A stretch of 64,000 nucleotides of DNA from an uncultured Anaeroplasma sp. (lineage in GTDB: Bacteria; Bacillota_I; Bacilli_A; Acholeplasmatales; Anaeroplasmataceae), in contig CANQDJ010000003.1 of the NCBI GenBank assembly GCA_947592005.1, positions 1 through 64,000 of the forward strand. The letters run 5' to 3'. This document shows positions 46,471 through 56,134 of this stretch, piece by piece. A program made the translations under genes and the position numbers. The notes under the pieces were generated by a model. That model had not been told where the DNA came from. It searched no databases and saw nothing but the letters and a program-made list of their open reading frames with translations. Within the stretch, counting starts at the first letter, position 1. Every line of letters starts with the position of its first letter.

Positions 46471-47220
46471 ATGAATTATATAATAGTCGATTTAGATGAT
46501 ACACTTTTAAAAAGTGATAAAACGGTAAGTGAATATACGGCAAACGGCTTGGATATGCTTCGTAAAACCGGATTTCTTTTTGTTATAAATACGGCACGCA
46601 GTTATATGAGAACCGAAGAGTATATATCTTTATTGAAACCGGATTATGTGATTTGTAATGGCGGTACAGAAATATATAATTCAGCCCAAGAATGTATTTA
46701 TCAAAAGAAAATGACGAAAGTAGTAACAAATGAAATTCTTTATGAAATATTAAATGATCCTTCTGTTGTGAATTTCAGTGTTCAGGGGATTGAGAAATTG
46801 TATTCGAGGGATTTAACGTATGTATCAAAAAATTCTTTTGTTACCTATTTTTCTTTTGAAGAAGAATTAGAAGAAGAGAGTTATAAAATTTTAATATCTT
46901 CTCCCGATTTTTTAAAATATCAGAAGATTGCCGAGAACTATGGTTTATTTTTCGAAAAATATTTCGATGGAACATGGTTTCGGATTTCTCCGTCTACTAA
47001 GGCTTTGGGAAATGCGGCATTATTTAATTTATTGAAGGATAATGATCCAAAGGATTATGTATTCGGAGATGACAATGGCGATATGGATATGATTCGAAAT
47101 GCGTATCATGGTGTATTATTGGTGAATGCGAAAGAATCTTTAAAAAATCAGGTTTCTCATATAACGGAGTATGACAACAACAATGATGGGGTTGTTCGTT
47201 ATATGGAAAAGTTTCGATAA
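46471..47220 (+). CDS. HAD superfamily hydrolase (Cof type)
   Basis: 249 residues. HAD motif I IIVDLDDTLLKSD with two Asp, motif II INTARSY, motif IV FGDDNGDMDMIRNA; a cap domain sits between. Cof-type enzymes act on sugar or nucleotide phosphates; substrate is unknown. TTGGAAGT precedes ATG 46471. The gene directly follows the putative structured RNA and is closed by a terminator. Confidence 0.88.
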   Translation: MNYIIVDLDDTLLKSDKTVSEYTANGLDMLRKTGFLFVINTARSYMRTEEYISLLKPDYVICNGGTEIYNSAQECIYQKKMTKVVTNEILYEILNDPSVVNFSVQGIEKLYSRDLTYVSKNSFVTYFSFEEELEEESYKILISSPDFLKYQKIAENYGLFFEKYFDGTWFRISPSTKALGNAALFNLLKDNDPKDYVFGDDNGDMDMIRNAYHGVLLVNAKESLKNQVSHITEYDNNNDGVVRYMEKFR

Positions 47221-47256
47221 ACTCATTTTCTTTTTGGTAAAATGAGTTTATTTTTG
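47219..47256 (+). terminator. Terminator of the HAD gene
   Basis: AAACTCATTTT (47219-47229) with AAAATGAGTTT (47239-47249), followed by ATTTTTG. Confidence 0.85.
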
Positions 47257-47286
47257 TTGTGGGATTTCTTATTTTGGTGGTATAAT
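47257..47286 (+). promoter_or_regulatory. SigA promoter of the thioesterase operon
   Basis: TTGTGG (47257-47262), 18-bp spacer, TATAAT (47281-47286) with TGG extended -10 before it. Confidence 0.6.
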
Positions 47287-47311
47287 ATTTTACAATACAA
47301 GAGGTGAGAAT

Positions 47312-48043
47312 ATGGCTGTGATGTTTAAAGAAAAGAGATTTTTCTTGCATACGAGTAATTGTGATTTTAAAAACAATGCGAAGGCTTCGGGAATTTTAGA
47401 TATTTTTCAAGATATGGCAAGCATGAATGCCGAAGAAATCGGAGTCGGATTTGATGATATGGATTCTATGGGCTATATTTGGGCGGTGTTATATGAACAA
47501 ATGGAAGTAGTGCGTCGATTGCCGAAGTATAAAGAAGAAGTTATAGTGAAAACTTGGCCGAAAAGTAGGGGAAAACTTGAATTTGAAAGAGAATATGAGT
47601 TAGATGATTCCGAAGGAAATGTGTTAATTCGAGGAATATCGAATTGGGTAGCGATGGATAAATGGAAAAGGACTTTGGTAAAGGGCGATGATATTCATTT
47701 TAATGGGGAATATTATCCTTACAGTCATTATTCGGAAAAACAGAAGAGAAAATTGAATTTGAATGCGGATAATGCTTGTGTTGAATATACGTATTCGGTA
47801 GGATTAGATGATTTGGATTCGAATATGCATATGAATAATGCGAAGTATTTGAATATGATATATAATATGCAGAATGAAAAGGAATATCGGTGTTGGAAGA
47901 AAGTTGAAATTGCTTTTCTACATGAAGCGAAATTAAAAGATGGTATTGAAATTAAACATTGGAAAGAAGACAATAAGGATTATTATAAGGGATTTATTTC
48001 GAATGTTGCTTGTTTTGAAGCGATAATGGAATGGGAGGAATAG
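47312..48043 (+). CDS. Acyl-ACP thioesterase (double hotdog)
   Basis: 243 residues, acyl-ACP thioesterase family. First hotdog: FQDMASMNAEEIG...GYIWAVLYEQMEVVRRLPKY, WPKSRGKLEFEREYEL, ISNWVAMD. Second hotdog catalytic block VGLDDLDSNMHMNNAKYLNMI (DxNxHxNNxxY), the active-site Asn/His pair. It releases free fatty acids from acyl-ACP. GAGGTG precedes ATG 47312. The stop and the next start are two bases apart, so it is in an operon with the M18 peptidase, a functional link not otherwise obvious. Confidence 0.88.
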   Translation: MAVMFKEKRFFLHTSNCDFKNNAKASGILDIFQDMASMNAEEIGVGFDDMDSMGYIWAVLYEQMEVVRRLPKYKEEVIVKTWPKSRGKLEFEREYELDDSEGNVLIRGISNWVAMDKWKRTLVKGDDIHFNGEYYPYSHYSEKQKRKLNLNADNACVEYTYSVGLDDLDSNMHMNNAKYLNMIYNMQNEKEYRCWKKVEIAFLHEAKLKDGIEIKHWKEDNKDYYKGFISNVACFEAIMEWEE

Positions 48044-48045
48044 AA

Positions 48046-49341
48046 ATGAACGATTTATTGAAATTTATTGAACAATCGCCTACGGCTTTTCATGCGGCGT
48101 ATCATATTGCGGAAGAATTAGAAAAAAACGGGTTTCAACGATTGGTAGAAGCGAATATTTGGTCGCTTTCTTATGGAGGGAAATATTATTTTTTAAGAAA
48201 TGATTCGAGTGTGGTTGCGTTTAAACTTCCTAAGAATAAGAAGAATATTTCTTTTAATATCACTGCTGCTCATTTGGATTCTCCGACTTTTAAATTAAAA
48301 CCGAATTTTCAAATCGAAGAAAGTCGGGTTTTAAAATTGAATACAGAAGTATATGGGGGTCCGATTTTAAATACATGGTTGGATAGACCTTTGAATATTG
48401 CGGGAAGAGTTATTGTTTGTGAAGGAAATGTTTTGAAAACAAAATTGGTTTCTTTTGAAAAACCGATGGCGGTGATTCCGAATTGTTCTATTCATTATTA
48501 TCCTGAATTAAATAAGGGAGTCGGATTGAATCCACAAGTGGATTTGTTACCTATATATTGTGATAAAACAATAAAGAAGATAGATTTAATAGAAGAGATT
48601 GCCAAAAGGATTTCTGTGGATAAACAGCAGATTCTTTCTCATGATTTATATTTATCTCTTATGGATCGTGGGGGATTTGTTGGTAGTCAAAATGAATTTA
48701 TCGTTGCCCCGCAAATAGATAATTTGGAATGTAGTTATGCTTGTTTAAAGAGTTTTTTGGCAAGTGAGAATGAGAATACGGTAAATGTGTTGGTGGAATT
48801 CGATAATGAAGAAATCGGTTCAAGGACAAGACAAGGGGCAGGTTCAAAGATGTTGGCCGATACGTTGGAGCGGATTGCCGATGCTTGTGAATGGACAAAG
48901 GAAGAGTATAAGACGGCGTTAGCCCATTCTTTTATTGTTTCGGCGGATAATGCACAAGGATTTCACCCGAACTATCCACAAAAATACGATATGACCAATG
49001 CGGTTTATTTAAATGGCGGTATTGTGATTAAAACTTCGGCTAGAGGTGCTTATACGACCGATGCGGTAAGTTTGGCGTATTTTAAGCAGATTTGTGATTT
49101 GGCTCAGGCAAAAGTTCAATTCAATTCCAATCGAAGCGATATTGCGGGAGGATCGACACTTGGTGCGATTTCTTTATCGAATGTTTCGATTTATTCTTTG
49201 GATATAGGGCTTCCGCAGTTGGCTATGCATTCGGCTATGGAAACGGCAGGAAGGTATGATTATGAAGAAATGGTCAAAGCGTTGACAAAATTTTATGAAT
49301 TGCAACTAAAAATCGATGGAAATGGGGATTTATTTTTCTAA
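48046..49341 (+). CDS. M18 family aminopeptidase
   Basis: About 431 residues. Metal ligands: AAHLDSPTFKLKP (His, Asp), LVEFDNEEIGSRTRQGAGS (catalytic Glu and ligand), VSADNAQGFHPNYPQKYD, and the C-terminal AGGSTLGAISLS and MHSAMETAG (His). M18 enzymes remove N-terminal Asp/Glu or other residues from peptides in the cytosol. GGAGGAATAG before ATG 48046 rules out the longer start at 48031. It pairs with peptide import by the Opp system. Confidence 0.93.
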   Translation: MNDLLKFIEQSPTAFHAAYHIAEELEKNGFQRLVEANIWSLSYGGKYYFLRNDSSVVAFKLPKNKKNISFNITAAHLDSPTFKLKPNFQIEESRVLKLNTEVYGGPILNTWLDRPLNIAGRVIVCEGNVLKTKLVSFEKPMAVIPNCSIHYYPELNKGVGLNPQVDLLPIYCDKTIKKIDLIEEIAKRISVDKQQILSHDLYLSLMDRGGFVGSQNEFIVAPQIDNLECSYACLKSFLASENENTVNVLVEFDNEEIGSRTRQGAGSKMLADTLERIADACEWTKEEYKTALAHSFIVSADNAQGFHPNYPQKYDMTNAVYLNGGIVIKTSARGAYTTDAVSLAYFKQICDLAQAKVQFNSNRSDIAGGSTLGAISLSNVSIYSLDIGLPQLAMHSAMETAGRYDYEEMVKALTKFYELQLKIDGNGDLFF

Positions 49342-49395
49342 TTCGACAAATTTTTCACAAGAAATGGTTATAATGGGAGTAGGAGGGTGAAGAAA

Positions 49396-49719
49396 ATGGA
49401 TTATGTAGATAAAAATACGGCATTGAAATATTTGGCGAACAGTGAAAAGATTTTCAATCGAGTAAAAGATAGTTTTTTGAATACATATAAGACGGGAGTA
49501 GAAGATATTACATCTTTGTATTCGAATAAGCAGTTTGAGGATTTATATCGATATATTCATTCGATTAAAGGTATTTCTTTAAATGTGGGATCTATGATAT
49601 TGTTTGAAGATAGTTGCACTATTTTGGATAAAATAAAAAAGGAAGAAGTTACTCTTCCTCAGTTGGAACAATTCATTCATACTCTTCGTTCCGTTTATTT
49701 TGAACTGCAACAATTATAA
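49396..49719 (+). CDS. Stand-alone HPt (phosphotransfer) domain protein
   Basis: About 107 residues, nearly all one HPt four-helix domain. The phosphorylatable His is in LYRYIHSIKGISLNVGS (HxxKG...G), the HPt signature. No histidine kinase, response regulator or REC domain gene is in the window. AGGAGGG precedes; ATG 49396 has the better spacing than GTG 49387. The 3' end overlaps the convergent methyltransferase by six bases. Its partner kinase must be elsewhere. Confidence 0.8.
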   Translation: MDYVDKNTALKYLANSEKIFNRVKDSFLNTYKTGVEDITSLYSNKQFEDLYRYIHSIKGISLNVGSMILFEDSCTILDKIKKEEVTLPQLEQFIHTLRSVYFELQQL

Positions 49720-50412
49720 TTTTTGTAAAACGATTAATATTCGTTCGTCGGTCGGTTCGATATCTTCGTTGAAATCTCCGCTTATTTTTATTAATTTGAA
49801 TCGTTGATCCATCAGTTGAGAAATATCATAGTAATATTCATAATAAGTTTCTTTTAATAAAGTATCTCCTTCTTGAATTTTTATCAGATGTTTTAAAGAA
49901 GTAGGAGAGGCTTTTACGGTTTTCCAATCTAATTGAAAGGTTATAAAGTCTTCTTGCCAGTGGTGCGTTTCATATTCTTTCATCATTTGTTTGGAAAATA
50001 TATCAAAGATAAAATATCCGTTTGGTTTTAAGTGTTGATATACGCAATTTAAAAGATTTTGAATTTGAGATACTGAATTTAAGAAATTGATAGAATCGAA
50101 GAAACAAGTAATAAGATCATATTTTTTGGTTAGATGAAAATTCGTCATATCCTTTTGATATAAAGGGAAGTCTAAATGATTGATTTTCATCTTTTCTTTT
50201 GCGATTTCCAATATGGTTTCGGATAGATCCAATCCTTCCGGATTATATCCTTTTAATTTCAACATTGTGCAAAGCGTTGCTGTTCCACAAGCCAAATCCA
50301 ATATGGAATCGTTTGGTTTTAAATAGGGTTCTATGAATTCCAACCATAAATCATAATTTAATTTTGCCATTATTTCATCGTAATAATAGCCGAATTTTTT
50401 ATATGCGTTCAT
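49714..50412 (-). CDS. SAM-dependent methyltransferase (class I)
   Basis: 232 residues. SAM motif I LDLACGTATLCTMLKLKG, then LDLSETILEIAK and the motif for YDLITCFFDSINFL; C-terminal region typical of the Methyltransf family with unknown substrate. ATG 50412 overlaps the rqcH stop by four bases, so the two are co-transcribed on the minus strand. Confidence 0.82.
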   Translation of the reverse strand: MNAYKKFGYYYDEIMAKLNYDLWLEFIEPYLKPNDSILDLACGTATLCTMLKLKGYNPEGLDLSETILEIAKEKMKINHLDFPLYQKDMTNFHLTKKYDLITCFFDSINFLNSVSQIQNLLNCVYQHLKPNGYFIFDIFSKQMMKEYETHHWQEDFITFQLDWKTVKASPTSLKHLIKIQEGDTLLKETYYEYYYDISQLMDQRFKLIKISGDFNEDIEPTDERILIVLQKL

Positions 50413-52064
50413 TGTTTTTTCACCTTTAATTTTAGTATTGTTTCTTCATTCGGATCGATATATATGGTTTTATGATGGGTATAAGTAACAAAACAATTTC
50501 TTTTTTCGGGAATCTTTTTGATATAGCGAATTCTTGTGTAATCTACGGCGACCGAAGAAGAAAGACGCATAGAGGAATAGTAGGCGGCAAGCATAGCGGC
50601 AGTTCGAATTTCTTCTTCCGTTAACTCTGTTTCTTTATGAACGACGACATGGCTTCCGGCCCCATCTTTGATATGAAACCACATTTCATTGGCTTTGGCG
50701 AATTTGTGGGTAAGATATTCATTTTGAAGATTGTTTTTTCCTACGGATATCAAAGTATTATTTAATTCGTAGGTAAGAAGTTTCGGTTTTTGTTTTTTCT
50801 TCGGTTTGTTTTCTTTTATAAAAAGATATTTGGCTTCAATCAGTTCGTCTTGAATTTCCAATGCTTCTTGGATAGATGCTTGTCGGATTTGATATTCTAA
50901 TATTTTAAAATATTCTATTTCATTTTTCGCCAATTCAGTTTGTTTATGGATATAAGCGATGGAAATTTTACTTTTTTGATATTTTTTAAAGTATCGATTG
51001 GAATTTTCCACAATAGTGTATTTGATATCCAAAGGTATGGTTAGTTCGGTATTGGTGTAGTAATTGAAGAGCGTTATTTCTTTTTTCTTTTCTTTTAGAT
51101 TGGGAGCGGAAAGAAGAAGTTCTCCATATAGACGGAGTTCGTCTGTTTTTTCTTTTTGTTGTAATTCTATGGTGAATTTGGCAATCTTTTTTTCGTTTTT
51201 TTGAATTTGTCTATGGACAAAGTTTAATAGATCGTTGGTTTTACTGCGAACTCTTGCCTCTAAATCGGCTTTATAATAAAATTCTTCTAATACTTCGCTT
51301 AAAGTGGAAAATTCTTTTTCGATAGGGTTTTCGAAAGAATGGTAATAGAAGTCGAGTTTGTCTTTATAGTTTTTGAAAATGCAAGGTTTATTTTCTATAT
51401 GTAAGAAGTGATAGAATTGGGTAATTGGAGAAGGATATGTAAAAATGGGATAGGCGATGTTTAATGAAATTCCCATAAAGGTATCGATATAATCTTTGGG
51501 AGATTGAAGATGTTTTTCTTTTTCTATTTGTTTTAATTGTTCTAATGTAAGAGGTAAAGGATTTATTTTATTCATTAAAGGAAATTCATATTTGGCATTG
51601 GGTAAAATGGTTCGATTATATTCTCCAATCCCATCATGTTTTAAGGCTTCTAATATGATGAAATTTTCATCTGTCAATATAAGATTGGAATATCTTCCCA
51701 TAACTTCGCAAATCAGATATTTTGTTTTTAAATCTTGAATTTCATTATATCCTTGCAGAGTAAAATAGATAATTCGATCACAAAGATATGTTTCGATGTT
51801 TTCGATGAAATATCCTTCGATATGTTTTCGTAAAAATAAAGTGAAACTTTTCGGTTTTACAATGGAATCATAGGTTCTTTTGGATAGATGTATGCGGGCA
51901 AAATCGGGAGAAAAAGATAATAAAAGGGATTGATTTTGGCGATGAACCCGTATCGTGAAAATAAAATCGGAATCGCCGATTTCCGTTATTTTGGATATTC
52001 TTCCTGTTTTTAATATTTCCAATTCGTCTTTTAAACGAGTTAATAAAACACCATCAAAACTCAT
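50409..52064 (-). CDS. rqcH: Ribosome quality control protein RqcH (NFACT family)
   Basis: 551 residues. NFACT-N (1-240: FDGVLLTRLKDELEILKTGRI start and the RTYDSIVKPKSFTLFLRKHIEG block), a coiled-coil middle (HRQIQKNEKKIAKFTIELQQKEKT) and NFACT-R (FAKANEMWFHIKDGAGSHVVVH, SSVAVDYTRIRYIKKIPEK). RqcH binds stalled 50S subunits and adds C-terminal Ala tails with RqcP. It is divergent from the gmk-rpoZ region, matching the B. subtilis yloA neighbourhood. GAGGG before ATG 52064. Confidence 0.93.
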   Translation of the reverse strand: MSFDGVLLTRLKDELEILKTGRISKITEIGDSDFIFTIRVHRQNQSLLLSFSPDFARIHLSKRTYDSIVKPKSFTLFLRKHIEGYFIENIETYLCDRIIYFTLQGYNEIQDLKTKYLICEVMGRYSNLILTDENFIILEALKHDGIGEYNRTILPNAKYEFPLMNKINPLPLTLEQLKQIEKEKHLQSPKDYIDTFMGISLNIAYPIFTYPSPITQFYHFLHIENKPCIFKNYKDKLDFYYHSFENPIEKEFSTLSEVLEEFYYKADLEARVRSKTNDLLNFVHRQIQKNEKKIAKFTIELQQKEKTDELRLYGELLLSAPNLKEKKKEITLFNYYTNTELTIPLDIKYTIVENSNRYFKKYQKSKISIAYIHKQTELAKNEIEYFKILEYQIRQASIQEALEIQDELIEAKYLFIKENKPKKKQKPKLLTYELNNTLISVGKNNLQNEYLTHKFAKANEMWFHIKDGAGSHVVVHKETELTEEEIRTAAMLAAYYSSMRLSSSVAVDYTRIRYIKKIPEKRNCFVTYTHHKTIYIDPNEETILKLKVKKQ

Positions 52065-52165
52065 ATTTTTACCCTCTGTCTTTTTAGTTAGTATAGCATT
52101 TATTTAAAAAAAATGCTATTGTAAACTATATTTTTATGGTAAAATTGAAAAAAGGGGTTGGAAGT

Positions 52166-52561
52166 ATGGCTTTTTGGAGTAAAAAGAGAATTCGAGATAA
52201 TATATTGAAAACGTTGGAAGAACAAAATATTTCCTATACGGAAGAACAAGGATATATCACTTTTGAATTATATGCTTCTGCCTTTTCTTATTCTGTTTTT
52301 CCGTATATTAAGATTATAGAAGAAACACAAGAGATGTCAGTTATAATCAATGTCCGTAAGGTAGAAGAATCTTTGGGAGTGAAAGAACTTCTTCGAATCA
52401 ATGCGTTTAATGTCGCTTCGAAATATTTTACCGCAAAGGTAAAAGATGGTGTAATTCTTTTGGAATATAATTGTGTAACTTCTTATGAAGATTGTCCGAA
52501 GGTATTTACGGAAATAATGGAAAGCATTTTCACAGTCTATGAAAGCGTGGATAAGTTATAA
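52166..52561 (+). CDS. YbjN-domain-like protein
   Basis: 131 residues. The layout DNILKTLEEQNISYTEEQG...FELYASAFSYSVFPYIKIIEETQEMSVIINVRKVEE...LLRINAFNVASKYFTAKVKDGVILLEYN resembles the YbjN/TY3-fold family, which often acts as a chaperone-like or sensory domain. Unknown role. The ribosome binding site GTTGGAAGT is at the same spacing as for the HAD gene; ATG 52166 is chosen over 52136, which lies upstream of it. It is a single gene before gmk. Confidence 0.6.
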   Translation: MAFWSKKRIRDNILKTLEEQNISYTEEQGYITFELYASAFSYSVFPYIKIIEETQEMSVIINVRKVEESLGVKELLRINAFNVASKYFTAKVKDGVILLEYNCVTSYEDCPKVFTEIMESIFTVYESVDKL

Positions 52562-52614
52562 GTCTATTGATTTATTCGCTGAATTAAGGTAGAATTTTCT
52601 CATGAGGTGCAAAT

Positions 52615-53256
52615 ATGAAATTAAATGATCGGGGACTTTTAATTGTTATATCCGGACCTTCCGGTGTTGGTAAAGGAACGGTGCGAAGAGCGTTATTTAA
52701 TATGCCGAAGCATAATTTGACATATAGTGTTTCTATGACTACTCGTGATATGCGACCGGGTGAGGTAGATGGGGTGGATTATTATTTTGTTAAAAAAGAA
52801 GAATTTGCCCAAAAGATAAAAGAAGGTAAATTTTTGGAGTATGCCGAGTTTGTAGGGAATTATTACGGAACACCTTTGGATAAGGTGAATGAACAATTAG
52901 ATAAAGGAAATGAAGTGGTTTTGGAGATTGAGGTTGAAGGAGCCCAACAGGTTAAGAATAAAGTTCCGGATTGTGTTATGATTTTTATTGCTCCACCGGG
53001 GAAACAGGCGTTGTATGATCGATTGCGGAATCGGGGTACGGAGTCGGAAGAAGTGATTCAACAAAGAATTGAGAAGGCGAATCGGGAATTTCAAAAGGCA
53101 TATTTGTACGATTATATTGTAGTAAATGATGATGTGAATAATGCGGCAGATCGGATTATGGCAATCATTCGGGCAGAACACGCTAAAACGGAGCGTTCGA
53201 TTCATGCGTATATGGAAATGATTGGTGAAAATAATAATTCTATAGATAAACCGTAG
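52615..53256 (+). CDS. gmk: Guanylate kinase
   Basis: GMP to GDP. 213 residues. P-loop [20 protein letters not shown]-site [24 protein letters not shown] and [17 protein letters not shown], lid [21 protein letters not shown] precedes ATG 52615. It is immediately followed by rpoZ, as in Bacillus. Confidence 0.96.
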   Translation: MKLNDRGLLIVISGPSGVGKGTVRRALFNMPKHNLTYSVSMTTRDMRPGEVDGVDYYFVKKEEFAQKIKEGKFLEYAEFVGNYYGTPLDKVNEQLDKGNEVVLEIEVEGAQQVKNKVPDCVMIFIAPPGKQALYDRLRNRGTESEEVIQQRIEKANREFQKAYLYDYIVVNDDVNNAADRIMAIIRAEHAKTERSIHAYMEMIGENNNSIDKP

Positions 53257-53296
53257 ATTTTGTGATATAATATAAATAGAATTCGGAGGCATTGAA

Positions 53297-53515
53297 ATGA
53301 ATAAAAAGAATTATGATGGTATGAGATATCCGTCTGTGGATTTGTTGTTAGAAAAGATTGATTCTAAATATAAATTGGCTTATGTGGCGGCCAAACGTGC
53401 AAAAATTATCGAAGAAGAAAATTGGACTTCTGCCGAAGATGGTGTTTGTGTAAAGCCGATAGGACAAGCCCTTGAAGAAATCTTGCTTGGCAAAACCAAA
53501 ATGACATTTAAGTAG
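53297..53515 (+). CDS. rpoZ: RNA polymerase omega subunit
   Basis: 72 residues. MRYPSVDLLLEKIDSKYKLAYVAAKRAK is the characteristic omega N-terminus and VKPIGQALEEILLGK the core. Ribosome binding site CGGAGGC. It sits between gmk and a terminator, the usual Bacillota arrangement. It stabilises RNA polymerase; ppGpp binding is not expected in Bacillota. Confidence 0.94.
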   Translation: MNKKNYDGMRYPSVDLLLEKIDSKYKLAYVAAKRAKIIEEENWTSAEDGVCVKPIGQALEEILLGKTKMTFK

Positions 53516-53521
53516 AAATCT

Positions 53522-53557
53522 GTGGCTAATTTTGATTTGTTAGCCACTTTTCATTTT
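53522..53557 (+). terminator. Terminator of gmk-rpoZ
   Basis: GTGGCTAA (53522-53529) with TTAGCCAC (53540-53547), followed by TTTTCATTTT. It overlaps the ribosome binding site region of the next gene, so part of the transcription may read through. Confidence 0.75.
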
Positions 53558-53566
53558 AGGAGGAGT

Positions 53567-54280
53567 ATGTTTGTTCGGTATTTTTTTATTTTTATTATTT
53601 ATGCTTTTTTGGGATATTTATGTGAGGTTGTCTATGTTTCGATAGGAAATCGAAAATTGACGAATCGGGGGTATCTTTACGGACCGATTTGTCCGATATA
53701 CGGATATGGAGCGGTTATTTTGTTGTTGGCTTTAAATCCGATATATGAATTACATTTATGGTATTTGGTTTTTATTTTAGGAGTGGTTTTGACTTCTACT
53801 TTGGAATATTTGACTAGTTATTTTATGGAATTGATTTTTCATATGCGGTGGTGGGATTATTCCGATTATAAGTTTAATATCAAAGGAAGAGTTTGTTTGA
53901 AAAATTCTTTGTTGTTCGGTATTTTGACGATGGTTGTTTTTTATGGGTTACAGCCGACTGTCAATTTTATTTTGAATCAAATTTATACATATCCGGTTGC
54001 TTGGTATATTTTATTTGGTGTCGTTTTGTTTATGTATGTTGTAGATACGATATTATCTACTTGGAAAAATATCAAAGTTTCCAAAATTTTTATCAAAATG
54101 GAAGATTATATGGATAGCCGATTGGAAGAAGTCAAAGATATGTTTAAGAAAAGTAAAATGTATCAGGGAATCTTGCGAATGAGTGTTCATTATCCGGGTA
54201 TGAAGATTCGATATAAGAAGAAAAAAATGCGGTTGCCTTTGAAGGAATTGTTGGCGAAGATAGGGAACGGTAAGGAGTAG
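53567..54280 (+). CDS. Putative ABC transporter permease (CmpB-like, PF06541 type) membrane protein
   Basis: About 237 residues with five or six predicted helices. The family-type segment LGYLCEVVYVSIGNRKLTNRGYLYGPICPIYGYGAV (E...NRG-x-LYGPxCPIYGxGA) is diagnostic, as is MRWWDYSDYKFNIKGRVCLKNSL. The role is unknown; such proteins are annotated as putative permeases without a partner. ATG 53567 is preceded by AGGAGG with short spacing; the longer frame begins inside the terminator. A basic cytoplasmic tail (KKKKMRLPLK) closes it. uvrC follows 5 bases later. Confidence 0.8.
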   Translation: MFVRYFFIFIIYAFLGYLCEVVYVSIGNRKLTNRGYLYGPICPIYGYGAVILLLALNPIYELHLWYLVFILGVVLTSTLEYLTSYFMELIFHMRWWDYSDYKFNIKGRVCLKNSLLFGILTMVVFYGLQPTVNFILNQIYTYPVAWYILFGVVLFMYVVDTILSTWKNIKVSKIFIKMEDYMDSRLEEVKDMFKKSKMYQGILRMSVHYPGMKIRYKKKKMRLPLKELLAKIGNGKE

Positions 54281-54285
54281 GTGTT

Positions 54286-56049
54286 ATGTCGATCATTTCC
54301 GAAAAATTAAAGTTATTGCCGGATTTACCTGGTTGTTATCAAATGAAAGATAAAGATGGGCAAATCATTTATGTCGGCAAAGCCAAAAATTTGAAGAATA
54401 GGGTAAGAAGTTATTTTCATGGGGCTCATAATGCCAAAACCACAAAGTTGGTAAGTGAAATTTGTGATTTTCATTATATTATTACTTCTTCCGAATTGGA
54501 AGCCTTTGTGTTGGAAATCAATATGATTAAAGAATATGATCCCAAATATAATATTAGTTTGACGGACGATAAGACGTATCCATATATTGCCATAACCAAT
54601 GAGGAACACCCAAGATTGATTGTAACAAGGAATCAAAGGAAGAAGAAAGAAGCGAGATATTTCGGTCCATATCCGAATGTTAAGGCTGCCAGAGCGACGA
54701 TTGATTTATTGAATCGTCTGTATCCGTTGCGGAAATGTTATCATATTCCTAATAAAGAATGTTTGTATTATCATTTGCATCAATGTTTGGCTCCTTGTAT
54801 TGTAAAAGAGAAAATCGATTATACGGATTATAAGAATAAAATCGCAAGTTTTTTAAATGGCGATGCGAAAGATATTTTGCAAAAGTTAAGAAAGAATATG
54901 GATGATGCTTCTCAAAATATGGAATATGAAAAGGCGATAGAGTATCGGGATTTGATTCAATCTATAGAGAATACAATAGCCAAACAGAAAATTTCCATTA
55001 ATGATTTGACGAGTAGGGATTATATCGGAATTTATCAGGACGATGATGAGATTTCTATTAATATTATTATTACGAGATTGGGAAATATTGTTCAAAATCA
55101 TCAAACTATTATTAATTTATATGATTCTTTAGAAGATGAAGTATGGAATTATTTGTATCAATTCTATGAATGCAATACTAAACCGAAAGAATTGAGTATA
55201 GAAGGAGTTTCTCCTTCGGAAGAGGTTGTTGAACTTTTGGGTATTTCTTTGACAGATGCTAAAATGGGGAAGAAAAAAGAGATTTTGTCTATGGCAGTTG
55301 CCAATGCGAAATTTAATTTGGAAAATAAAAGGAATATTTATCGAAATCAAGTCTTAAAGAAAATGGAAACGGTAGAGGCTTTGGGAAAACTATTGGATAT
55401 TCCCACACCGAAGCGAATCGAATCGTTCGACAACTCCAATTTATTCGGAGAGTATCCTGTATCGGCGATGGTTTGTTTTATAGATGGGCAACCGGCTCCT
55501 AAATTATTTCGAAAATATCATATTAAGACTGTTGTCGGGGCAAATGATTATGAATCGATGAAAGAGGTTATTTATCGAAGATATTTTCGTCTATTGATGG
55601 AGAATGAATCTTTTCCCGATTTAATTCTTATGGACGGTGGAGAAATACAGGTTCATGCGGCGATGGACGTTTTGGCATCGCTTCATTTGGATATTCCGGT
55701 AGCGGGGATACAGAAAGATACGCATCATAAAGCGACGGCTTTATTTTATAAAGAGCATCTTATTTTTTTAGATAAAAATGATCCTGTCTTCTTATTGTTG
55801 GCAGAGATTTCTCAAAAGGTACATGATTTTGCGATATCGTTTTTTAGAAGTAGTAAAGCGAAGGGTTTTTTCTCTTCTCAATTAGATGGTATTGTCGGTT
55901 TGGGGAAGAAGAGAAAGGAACTTTTGTTGAAGCATTTTATTACGATCGATGCCATTAAAAAAGCGACAGAAGAAGAAATTATGTTGGCAGGTATTCCGAA
56001 AAATTTGGCAAAGGAAGTTTATACTCATTTCCATTTAGAGGAAGATTAA
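54286..56049 (+). CDS. uvrC: Excinuclease ABC subunit C
   Basis: 587 residues. GIY-YIG nuclease at the start (GCYQMKDKDGQIIYVGKAKNLKNRVRSYF), UvrB-interaction UVR motif (YEKAIEYRDLIQSIE), the C-terminal RNase H-like nuclease (IESFDNSNLFGEYPVSAMVCF, LDGGE-like LILMDGGEIQVHAAM) and the HhH at the very end (GLGKKRKELLLKHF, GIPKNLAKEVY). It makes both incisions in nucleotide excision repair with UvrAB (not in the window). AAGGAGTAGGTG precedes ATG 54286. Confidence 0.95.
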   Translation: MSIISEKLKLLPDLPGCYQMKDKDGQIIYVGKAKNLKNRVRSYFHGAHNAKTTKLVSEICDFHYIITSSELEAFVLEINMIKEYDPKYNISLTDDKTYPYIAITNEEHPRLIVTRNQRKKKEARYFGPYPNVKAARATIDLLNRLYPLRKCYHIPNKECLYYHLHQCLAPCIVKEKIDYTDYKNKIASFLNGDAKDILQKLRKNMDDASQNMEYEKAIEYRDLIQSIENTIAKQKISINDLTSRDYIGIYQDDDEISINIIITRLGNIVQNHQTIINLYDSLEDEVWNYLYQFYECNTKPKELSIEGVSPSEEVVELLGISLTDAKMGKKKEILSMAVANAKFNLENKRNIYRNQVLKKMETVEALGKLLDIPTPKRIESFDNSNLFGEYPVSAMVCFIDGQPAPKLFRKYHIKTVVGANDYESMKEVIYRRYFRLLMENESFPDLILMDGGEIQVHAAMDVLASLHLDIPVAGIQKDTHHKATALFYKEHLIFLDKNDPVFLLLAEISQKVHDFAISFFRSSKAKGFFSSQLDGIVGLGKKRKELLLKHFITIDAIKKATEEEIMLAGIPKNLAKEVYTHFHLEED

Positions 56050-56134
56050 TGTAGAAATATAAATTATTTATTAAAAAAATTGTTAAAAAAGTCATTTTAT
56101 TATATAATTGTTTTGTAAGTAGGGAGGTACATGT

